Shown here one piece after another: positions 52,360 through 61,081 of a stretch of DNA of 64,000 nucleotides. Each line of letters begins with the position of its first letter. The stretch's first letter is position 1. The position numbers were made by a program, and so were the translations under genes. Under the pieces are notes generated by a model. The model saw only the letters and a program-made list of their open reading frames with translations. It was not told where the DNA came from and searched no databases. The DNA comes from Paracyclopina nana (Eukaryota; Arthropoda; Copepoda; Cyclopoida; Cyclopettidae): contig JAGUCH010000001.1 in assembly GCA_019096065.1 (NCBI GenBank), positions 5,704,001-5,768,000 of the forward strand, in the 5' to 3' direction.

Positions 52360-52969
52360 CGTCACTTCAGGTTATCATACTTGAGAAGAAGAGGGAAAAT
52401 GGAACTCACAACTGATCGCTCTTCGAAACCTAATCCAACTGACTGGCAATGCGAAAGATTAAAATCTTCTTCACTCTCGCTCAAGAATCCAATATTTGTC
52501 TATCGAAGATCATTACGTAAAAAGGCAATGGTCGCTCGTGCTCAAGCAGACTGCAATTCAGATAGGAGGGCGCTCACCGATACACACGAATCAAGAAAGT
52601 AAGATGAGACAAGGACAATGGCCAAGGGAATACCAAGGGATTCAAGAACATGGATTTGCACACCGGTTGCTCTACTCCAATGCATGAAGGAGACAACGTT
52701 GAAAGGATTGGACATGCGAATTTTCATTGTGTCCATCTGCTCGTCAGCCTTAGCGGAGCGTTCATGCTTCAAGGCCAAAAAGTGGACTGTTGAAGTGACA
52801 TTTTCCCCGTGGGCAAAATGGATGGGATTAAAAGTGTTCCAGATCTTTCTTCGACCTTAGGTGACCTAAATTTTGTAGTTGGAAGGCGGAAGAGTAGACA
52901 ACAAAAGATCGATAGTAAAATCCGATACTCTAAGCCTCCATATTCCCGCACACAAACTTGCAAGCTGAC

Positions 52970-53200
52970 TTACCTTGAGATTTAGGTGACGAAGGCGACT
53001 TCTTCAACTGACCAGGATTCCATGATTCGGCTCATTTTTCACTAGGTAAAATGGTTCTGCACGACTGTTGTGTGTTTGGTTGAGAATCCCTTAACCAGAC
53101 ACTTCGTTCTTTAACATCGTTGTATAAATGAGAGCGACACGGATTGGCTGACGCAAGATCGCTCGACCAATCACAAGCCGAGCACGGCCCTCACGTTGAA
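52970..53200 (-). promoter_or_regulatory. Putative promoter and leader exon for a minus-strand transcript
   Basis: ATTGG/CCAAT boxes near 53143 and 53169 flank a TATA-like element (TATAAAT at 53122 on the plus strand, TTTATA on the minus). A strong 5' splice site, CTCAAG|gtaagt, follows at about 52974 on the minus strand. It could serve the 158-aa ORF, timeless, or both. Confidence 0.4.
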
Positions 53201-53776
53201 ACACAACGTGAACATATCCAGTACCACTAGACACTTAACTTTACTCCATAAACTGACTTCAAGTAGGGCTCAGGCTTAACAACAGCGTTACACTGACTGG
53301 CAACTTTTTGAGAAGGACGATAACGAACGGAATCATCAGTTTTAATCAAAGTAGCTAGTCAAGTGTAATGGAATCTCGTAGGTACTATTTAGAAATACTC
53401 TACTGTCAAATTTGGAGCCATTAAATTACGATTCGGACTTCGCACACATACAGAGAAAACTTGTGGAGATTTTGGCTCTTTACCCACCTTTTCAGCCATA
53501 TTCAGAATATTTGATCGAAAGCCGTTTTTGTAGAACACATGGACAGAAAACGTGAGCCTCATGTCCTTACCAAAGAGGCCTTCCAGGCCTCGTTTTTGGA
53601 TTTTCTCCCCTAGAGTTGTGGAGAGCGTTAAATATCGCAACACAGCGAATGTACCTCTCGAGGGCTTCCATTTGTTTTAATACCCTAGAAATTAGCTTTT
53701 AAACAGCAATAACTCTTCAACTTTCTATAACGGTTCATGAACGGGTAATTGCGTTTATTTCACTTTACAGTTAATA

Positions 53777-53926
53777 AAATTTGACTTGCTGCTTCTCGGC
53801 ACTTCAAAGGTAAAGTAAATTAAATTCACCTCGCTTCGCTCGGTTCAAGATTCGGCTTGGTTTCATTTACTCACCTAGGGCAATTTTTACGTTACCTTCT
53901 CAGTCCCGAAAAGCAGCAAGTAAAAT
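53777..53926. repeat. Foldback hairpin 1, loop CCTCGCTTCGCTCGG
   Basis: The left arm begins ACTTGCTGCTTCTCGG. The right arm ends in its inverted complement AAGCAGCAAGT. The loop is at 53829-53843. Confidence 0.65.
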
Positions 53927-54045
53927 ACTAATTATATACTGTAATACGATTTCCTCGTGCTATAATTCAGTTTACCAATCCGACTCAGCTCTTTTATATC
54001 ACAGTTATTTCAAAAGCAATTTGGGTGATATTAAATACTTAACAG

Positions 54046-54215
54046 CCCTTGAATCAAATTTGAGGGATTTTAAGTAATGTAATGCCCCTCATATTCCATG
54101 GAAGTAATACGAAATCCAAAGAAGTTAGATAAAAAAAGAAGAACATCCAAGCTTCGAACCTCAAACAGTTGGATTAACATTCCACAACTCTAACCACGGA
54201 GCTAAGGAAACATCA
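54046..54215 (-). repeat. Dispersed repeat, copy 2, with tRNA-like head
   Basis: It is similar to 38951-39090. The minus strand of 54143-54209 has an A-box-like TAGCTCCGTGGTTAGAG and a B-box-like GAGGTTCGAAGC, so this is a tRNA-derived SINE candidate. The head diverges between the two copies. Confidence 0.55.
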
Positions 54216-54286
54216 TAAAAAGTGAAAGCAATGTATAGGAGTTAAACCATAATTTAAGCCAGATAAAGAAAAAAAATAAGTTAAGG

Positions 54287-54358
54287 AATGACTGGGGTTT
54301 GAACCCTAGATTGCTGAATCAAGAGCCTAGCACTCTAACCATTGTGCCATAGGAACAC
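54287..54358 (-). repeat. tRNA-like relic
   Basis: The minus strand has A-box TGGCACAATGGTTAGAGTG, a possible anticodon loop CTCTTGA, and B-box GGGTTCAAACCCC. The acceptor arms do not pair, so it is scored as a tRNA pseudogene or SINE head rather than a working tRNA. Confidence 0.5.
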
Positions 54359-54569
54359 ATCTGAAGAAATGGATTTTTAAAGTCTATAAGAGCTGATTTT
54401 GAAATTTATCATGGTAGATGGCGCCACAGTAAGGTAGTACAGCTGTTTACGCATGACGCTTTGACGGAAAAGCAAAAAAATAATTTTTGGACTTCATGAT
54501 AAAAGCTTCTATAAATTGCCAGTTTTTAGATAAAACAGCCCGAATCACTCATTACGTGTTGATAAAAGT

Positions 54570-55158
54570 TTTTATATGATGGAAAGCAATTTTCGCATGT
54601 ATAATTCAGTTTACCAATTCGTCTCAGTTCATATTACTATACATATATAAAAGCTCTGACGTTTAACTTTATCAAGTGACACGCATTATAAAGTATTTTA
54701 TAAGGTGTGTTGCTCCTCTGTTTGACTAGAGACCATGATATTGTCCAAGAAGTAAATCCCATGTTAGAAAAAAGGAGAAAAAATGCCGAGTATGGGGATC
54801 GAACCCTGATCATCTAGATTAGGAGTCCAACGCTCTACTGACTGAGCTACCAATACAGACAGAATAATTAATGTCAGAATTCCTTCTTATTCTTATTCTC
54901 AGCTGAGCTAAGCTTAGTAGAACAGTAGAGCCTTTTCAGAGGTACCAGACAAAACTTAATCTAACACATCTTTTAGCCCCCAAAAATGCCAAATTCTAAA
55001 TGCACAATTTTTTAATAGATTGATTAACGCTTTCTGTTACTCTTGCACTACTGAGGGGCTCTCAACACTAGGCTTCAAGTAATGGCTCAAGAGATAAGTC
55101 GAGATCGTCTGGTCTGGTAACTTCATTAACATTGGAAAATTACTTTGCATTGTATCAA
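54570..55158. mobile_element. TIR element A with internal tRNA-like sequence
   Basis: It begins TTTTATATGATGGAAAGCAATTTT and ends in a worn inverted copy (AAAATTACTTTGCATTGTATCA). It is closely similar along its length to 57918-58499. A tRNA-like segment lies inside on the minus strand (54784-54856, TAGCTCAGTCAGTAGAGC and GGGTTCGATCCCC). Confidence 0.65.
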
Positions 55159-55162
55159 CTAG

Positions 55163-55348
55163 TATATATTAGTAAACAAATTATAAAACAGCCTTACAAA
55201 ACATCTGAGCTCATTTTGCAAAGTAAAAATCTCGTGGCATTACTTGGCTCTCGCAAGCTCGAGCCCGCAAAAATGCCACTCGATTTCTACTTTACAAAAT
55301 TTGCTCAGCTATTTTATTAGCTTGTTTTATAAATTGTTTACATATATA
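55163..55348. repeat. Foldback hairpin 2 (copy A)
   Basis: The left arm is ATATATTAGTAAACAAATTA and the right arm ends GTTTACATATAT. The loop carries GGCTCTCGCAAGCTCGAGCC. It directly follows TIR element A; the same pairing recurs at 57918-58688. Confidence 0.7.
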
Positions 55349-55906
55349 AATAGATATTATCTCGTAGCACCATAAAAGCCGACATTTTTTTATCTCTGCT
55401 CCGATTGGTCTAAAAAAAGGCGGAAATTTTCAAATTAGATTGCAATTCAAGAACTCGCATTTTCCCGCTATTTTTACCTGATTGGCCTGATTTTTTGTTC
55501 ACATAGGAGCATAAAACATTATAAGAATTCATTATTATTTTATGAGTTTTTGATAAATCAGAAGGGAAGGCCAATTTTTTGGTAAATTACGAATTGCTAT
55601 GTAGCTGCCTCTGTAGTGAACATACTACACGGCTTTTCAGACTAGGGTGCGCTGACTGTACTACGTAACAGAAGCCATCGTTCCTTATTTCAGAGACTTA
55701 GATTATAAGAGAAGAGAAGTAAAATTGTAAACATTCCACTCTTTTGCTACGCGTCAATAAGTTATCTTTTTCATTACTTTTATATAACCGTACACTATCA
55801 AAAAATGCCCCACTCGGCATTTTTTTGGCAATAAAAATCCAATTTAGAGCAACGCCGAAATCAGCGCTATATCAGAAAGAGATTACACATACTACCTTGG
55901 TTTCCC

Positions 55907-56355
55907 CAGAGACTTATATTTTAAGAGAAGTGCTGATGAAATGTAAACATTGCAGGTAGTGGTCACGCACTAAATCGTTCTACTGTCTAGCGCTATCTAT
56001 AGCCCAATTAAATGCCAAAAAGGCTTTAACCTTTGTTTTCAATATCTGGTAACTATGAATCAGCCGTGAATTTTTATTAAGCTTTTTACTAACATTGAAA
56101 TTTTCAATAAGAACTTCAAAAATACTTGTAATAGAAACAATATATTTTGATCTAATTAGAATTGAGAATAAAAGCACCATTTGGGCTTAAATGAATACTT
56201 TTGGAGATATGACGAATCAAAAGTCTGCCCAAACCCAGATGTAGTCAGCCAGCGCCGAGGGTTTATTATTGTCTCTTTTAGAGCGTGACCACTACGTACA
56301 TAACGCACCCTATGACGTCATCACTAATGCACTTCTCTTAAAATATAAGTCTCTG
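55907..56355. mobile_element. hAT-like MITE, inner copy, 449 bp
   Basis: Perfect 26-bp terminal inverted repeats begin CAGAGACTTATATTTTAAGA. The 8-bp flanks GGTTTCCC and GTTTTCCC differ at one base. The CAG start and 8-bp duplication fit the hAT superfamily. No transposase. Confidence 0.85.
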
Positions 56356-56425
56356 GTTTTCCCAGCAGCCGAGATTTTCCGTCAAATGATGTCAGAGTAA
56401 CCAGATTCGCAAGTTTGTTCATATA

Positions 56426-56814
56426 CAGTGTGACCGTTCAAAATTGGACGGTACCGGAATCTAAACTTTTTGTCACATATTCACGAAATACAGGACTTTT
56501 AAATGATAGCGTTGGAAAGATTGAGCCTTTTTCCATCTTTTTTGTTAAAGTAGAAAAAATCAATTTAAGGAGGAAAAAACCAGGAAAATTCGATTTTCCC
56601 AAGGTAATCCGGAAAATTGTCACGAAAAAACTGGTGAGTCATTTATTTTTTGATGTCACGGGGAATTCACTATAATATTTTTCATTTTGTCAGAAAACAA
56701 AAAAGATGTCAAAAGGTTCAAGCTTTCCAACGATACCCATTAAGCCACAAAATTCATGAATTTGTAGTACAAACTTTTGATTCCCGCACCGTCCAATTTT
56801 GAACGGTCATACGG
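56426..56814. mobile_element. Tc1/mariner-like MITE, 389 bp
   Basis: The left end CAGTGTGACCGTTCAAAATT and the right end (inverted CCGTATGACCGTTCAAAATT) match at 25 of 27 positions. TA dinucleotides flank both ends. The internal open frame (56415-56675) shows no transposase motif. Confidence 0.8.
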
Positions 56815-57332
56815 TATATCAGAGAATCGACTTTTATCTGCGAGTAGTTGGCTATTTCCAGGAATGCTTAGCTGGGAACCATAAAATGGCTTTACCATAA
56901 AAATGATTCTTAAATGTACTGAAACTTTCAATAAGAACCTTAAAACTGTCAATAATAAAAGTTAGAGGCACTTGGTCAACTTACATTCAAACTATACTTG
57001 ACATTGATCACAAATGGATCATTTCTGAAATATTTGGGATGAAAAATCAGCCCAAGCCCAAACTCAGGCAGCCAGCCCCAAAAAGCCATTGTATTCTCTT
57101 TTGGATTGCCCAAAAAAGAGGCACGCACCCCCTATGACGTCACATAATTTCGCTTCTCTAGTAATCTAAGTCTCTGGTCTATTTAATTGCTCCCAACCCA
57201 CTGGATGCTAGCTAATGAGAGGAAGTGATATTCACATAGCAACTAAAAACCGAGGAGTATTTTCTAGGGCACAGGGCAGCCTGGTAACTTCATTAAAACA
57301 CTCAAAAATCGTATTACAGAATATAAAATTGT

Positions 57333-57522
57333 ATATTTCGAGCTGGGGCACGTAAAATTAGGTCAATAAATAGCTGACCTCGGATTTTAAAATGGAAAAA
57401 CACTCGTACAATTATATCCCTCGCAGGCTCAGGCTAGTAAAGCTGTACTCGAGTTTTCCCATTTAAAATCCTCGCTCAGCTATTTTTAATGACCCTACTT
57501 TACGTGCCCCAGCTCGAAATAA
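57333..57522. repeat. Foldback hairpin 3, with an extra single arm at 57536
   Basis: The left arm is TTTCGAGCTGGGGCACGTAAA and the right arm ends in its complement TTTACGTGCCCCAGCTCGAAA. The loop region carries CCTCGCAGGCTCAGG. A third, partial arm (TTCGAGCTGGTGCGCGTAAA) starts at 57536. Confidence 0.75.
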
Positions 57523-57917
57523 ATAACTAATTACTTCGAGCTGGTGCGCGTAAAGTACGGTCAATTAATAGCTGAGCGCAGAGATATTTTAATCAAGATG
57601 ATCTATAGTAATAAGGTGAGTTCTTGTCGCTGCTGTACTATAGCACACAGTCTGACTGAGCTGTGGTAGGCTTCAAGACAAAATTTCAATATAATTCTGT
57701 GGATTTCACTTCCAAAAATTTCCATAACCTGCCTTAAATTATCAAAAAGTGCCCAAATTGCATACTTTTTTAAAAAATACAGAACTTATCTAGGAGCTCT
57801 TTTGAAGACGCGTGAGATTAGCCCACTTGCTTCCATGACTGACACGTCACTTGAGCTCACGCGCTATGTAGTAAGAACTAGTAGCGCCACCTAGGCTAAG
57901 ACAAACAGATTTGGTGA

Positions 57918-58499
57918 TTTTATATGATGGAAAGTAATTTTCGCATGTATAATTCAGTTTTCCAATTCGTCTCAGTTCATATAACTACACATAATAAAGG
58001 CTCAGACGTTTTACTTTATCAAGTGACACGCATTATAAAGTATTTTATAAGGTGTGTTGCTCCTCTGTTTGACCAGATATTGTCCAAGAAGTAAATCCCA
58101 TTGCAGAAAAAAGGAGAAAAAATGCCTTGCATGGGGATCGAACCCTGATCATCTAGATTAGGAATCTGATGCTCAACTGACTGAGCTACCAATACAGATA
58201 GAAAAAATTGTTGTTAGAATTCCTTTTTATTCTTCTTCTAAGCTGAGCTAAGTTCAGCAGAGGAGTAGAGTCTCTATCAGAGATACCAGACAAAACTTGA
58301 TCCAACACATCTTTTAGCTTCAAAAAGTGCCAAATTCAAAATGCACACTTTTAAGTGATTCATTAACACTTTCGGCTACTCTTGCACTATTGAGGGGGTC
58401 TAATCACAAGCCCTCCTAGTAATGGACCATTTGCTAAGTCCAGATTGCCTGGTCTGGTAACTTCATTAACATTTGAAAATTACTTTCCATCATATAAAA
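57918..58499. mobile_element. TIR element B with internal tRNA-like sequence, 582 bp
   Basis: The terminal repeats are a perfect 24 bp (TTTTATATGATGGAAAGTAA at the start; its inverse ends at 58499). It is highly similar to element A. The tRNA-like segment is on the minus strand at 58123-58196. Confidence 0.8.
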
Positions 58500-58502
58500 T
58501 CG

Positions 58503-58688
58503 TATATATATGTAAACAAATTACAAAACATGCTTACAAAATATCTGAGCTCATTTTGTGAAGTAAAAATCTCGTAGCATTACTTGGCTCTCGCAAGCTC
58601 GAGCCCGCAAAGTTGCCACTAGATTTTTACTTTACAAAATTTGCTCAGCTGTTTTATTAGCTTGTTTTATAAATTGTTTACATATATA
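58503..58688. repeat. Foldback hairpin 2 (copy B)
   Basis: The left arm is TATATATGTAAACAAATTAC and the right arm ends GTTTACATATATA. The loop GGCTCTCGCAAGCTCGAGCC is the same as in copy A. It directly follows element B. Confidence 0.75.
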
Positions 58689-58880
58689 AATAGATATTAC
58701 TATTAGCTGAGACGGCTGAGCAGTACATAAGCTCCGACCATATAAATTCCATGATTTTTCATTGTTGCTTGATGTAGAGGAGGATAATGAACATTATGCA
58801 TCTACATGTGGATAATGATCATTATGCCTTGCTTGATCCTTGCGCCATCTATCTTATTTAAATATCATATTAAAAAAGGA

Positions 58881-58952
58881 AGGTGGCAGTAAGAATCGAA
58901 CCGGGGTCACCCAGGTAGCGCGCTGACGCTCTACCTCTAAGCCATCAATTTG
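58881..58952 (-). repeat. tRNA-like relic
   Basis: The minus strand shows TGGCTTAGAGGTAGAGCG (A box) and CCGGTTCGATTC (B box). Acceptor pairing is poor. Confidence 0.45.
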
Positions 58953-59026
58953 ATTATAGAAATTGCTTAGGAGCAAGCGTTTAAAAAACATGGCCAAACG
59001 GGCCGGCGCGGCATGGTCGCAAGACG

Positions 59027-59338
59027 TAGCTACTTAATAAACTTAGAGAGTGGACAATGCCAAAAGTAAGCACTATGGTTTCAGCTGCCAATTTCAATAG
59101 TGGTTCCTTTTGAAAGGGGTTAAAGAAATCTGAGGCAATTGCTTACCTTAATTTAAAGTTTAAAATGAGAATGCTGAAGGAAAAAGCCCGAATCCTTTGG
59201 TAAAGAATTCAGTACTTAACTTGCTAGGTTTTGTAGAGAATAAATATATCTTACCAATTTGGTTAAAAGGTTAAGTGAAAGGAACCAGCGCAAAATTGCG
59301 GATTTTTTTGTCCTCTCTCTAAGTTTATTTAGTACCTA
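59027..59338. mobile_element. hAT-like MITE, 312 bp, exact 8-bp target duplication
   Basis: The ends are TAGCTACTTAATAAACTTAG and inverted TAGGTACTAAATAAACTTAG. GCAAGACG occurs on both sides (59019-59026 and 59339-59346). No coding capacity. Confidence 0.85.
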
Positions 59339-59364
59339 GCAAGACGCAACGGCAACATGTTGAA

Positions 59365-59471
59365 GGCTAGACTGCTGGGTCAGCTTCGATGAGCTCACGC
59401 TCACTGTGTGCAGCGGCTACTAGTAAGTGCGGCCGGTGCAAGCTAGACCGCTGGGTCAACTTTGATGAGCT
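59365..59471. repeat. Two direct copies of a 31-bp motif
   Basis: GCTAGACTGCTGGGTCAGCT at 59365-59395 recurs with a few changes at 59441-59471, ending GATGAGCT in both. Confidence 0.6.
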
Positions 59472-59589
59472 GTCTGCAACAAAGCGAACCCTAAAATTTT
59501 AGGCATATCTTGCAAAAAAAATGAGCTAGAAAAGCACTTCTTCATTGACTTTGAGGTATTTCTTGAAATGTTGGGGGTAGCTAATAGTA

Positions 59590-59741
59590 ATAGGATTATA
59601 CACCTCTAGGCTGGAGGATAACACTCATTATTTTATAGTGTCGCGTGACAATCACTCGTTCGCTCCGCTCACTCGTGATCTGTCACTTGACACTAAAAAA
59701 TAATTCGTGTTATCCTCCAGCCTAGAGGTGTATAATCCTAT
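59590..59741. repeat. Foldback hairpin 4
   Basis: The left arm is ATAGGATTATACACCTCTAG and the right arm ends with its exact complement. The arms run about 65 bp, with CGTTCGCTCCGCTCACTCG at the loop. Confidence 0.8.
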
Positions 59742-60851
59742 ATTAGCATGCAAAACTTGCGTCAAGAACTCACTTACGAGACCCCCCTGATTTTAATATA
59801 AGTCTCTGGCCAGAGAGGATTTTGAAATGGAGTGCAGCTTTACTAGCCCGAGCGTAATTGTATGAGTGAAAAATTGGGCTACGTAATTTAATAATCAAAA
59901 AGCTTAAAATGCATTTTTATCTACGCACTATTAAGTTTAAGAAAACACTAGTCATTTCGGTCTTATTAAGAACTCTTAATTCCGTCCCGACTAAAATTGC
60001 GGCTGATTTTGCGCTTCGTTGCGAAGTAGCGAAAAGCTTTAAAAAATGGATTTTGACAACGCGCTATAAAGTAACTTTTTTGATAACTTTTTTGAAACTG
60101 TGCTTATAGAAAAGTAGGTAAGACAATTAAGTTTAAAGAAACACGAGTGCTTTCTAATCTGATTAAAAAGCTAAACAATGATGGAGTGTCATTTTTTGCT
60201 GCCACACCCATATATTTTCAAGATTGTGGCAAACCTATTAATATGACATGGTTGGACCATGTCCCTTTCCGTCACCTTAGTCTAAGGTCCTTCATGCTTG
60301 TTTTTGGTCGTTGCCCGGGGCCGTCAATTCATTTTGTTGGTTATTTAACAAGTAAACATTTGTTGGTCATGGTCATGTCTGTCATGCGTTGGTTATGATC
60401 CTGGTACATTTTTGTTATTCACGGGTCAGCATGCGTCGTAGTTGGTACATTTACGTGTTTCTTAGTGGAGGAATACTCCATGAACATGTAAGGGATGTTG
60501 AAAGTTTCATGCCTTGATAAAGAGGGACAGCATTTAGCCATTTTTTGTAGACGCGCATGTCTGAAAAATTACTCTTCACCCACGAAATTAGCCCATATTA
60601 AGATTTGTGGAAGAAGAAAGAAAATGTTTCGTCTAAGGAGCTAAAATCCAATACAATGGGATTTTCACTTTTCTCTTTTTATAAAATTAAAATGCTGCTC
60701 TGATTTCAAAGGCAAAAGGTTATGCAAAGCAAATTTGTCAGAACTTAGCAAGTCGCGAAGGCCAATTTGACCTGTACCCAAAGTTAGCGTAGAAAATCTA
60801 GGCACATTTTTAACGTGGCAGTGCTTGGATCATAATCCATGCACGTTTCAA

Positions 60852-60857
60852 TTTATT
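60852..60857 (-). terminator. Poly(A) signal candidate for the MAM/LDLa gene
   Basis: AATAAA on the minus strand, about 225 nt after the proposed stop at 61082. Confidence 0.4.
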
Positions 60858-61081
60858 CACATGTTGCTAAAAAATAGGTCAGCTTTCCTCTGAGTATTTG
60901 CCATACCATGCAACTAGCAGCATTCTTCATAACTCAAACCGAATTTCAATATTTAGTAGCTCGACTGTCCTTGTAAAATAAAAGTCCATCATACTTCTTT
61001 GTTTGCATCATGATTCGAACGGGAGTTAGGAGTCTTGCCTTGAGCTTAGCTCCTTCATGGAAATCTGAAAGTACCACTTAC

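Larger units (their letters stand above)
55691..57176. mobile_element. hAT-like MITE, outer copy, with nested insertions
   Basis: The terminal repeats CAGAGACTTAGATTATAAGAGAAG and inverted CAGAGACTTAGATTACTAGAGAAG match at 22 of 24 positions. It encloses the elements at 55907-56355 and 56426-56814. The 8-bp flanks (CCTTATTT, GTCTATTT) agree only in part. Internal sequence before the right end resembles that of the inner copy. Confidence 0.7.
53201..61081. other. Repeat-rich, gene-free 7.9 kb
   Basis: The region contains nested MITEs, foldback hairpins and tRNA-like relics, each listed below. No exon chain could be supported. The open frames at 55132-55320, 56415-56675, 59909-60109 and 60147-60398 fall in or beside repeats and encode nothing recognisable. 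Confidence 0.7.

Noticed and set aside
54784-54856. tRNA gene on the minus strand (and its copy at 58123-58196)
   Set aside because: The D arm and anticodon stem can form, but the acceptor arm and outer T-stem pairs do not match, and both copies lie inside a repeated TIR element.
56415-56675. 86-codon ORF as a mariner transposase remnant
   Set aside because: No D,D,D/E or helix-turn-helix motif is visible, and the ORF includes the terminal repeat itself.
60147-60398. 83-codon plus-strand ORF beside the repeats
   Set aside because: Repeat-derived surroundings and no recognisable domain.
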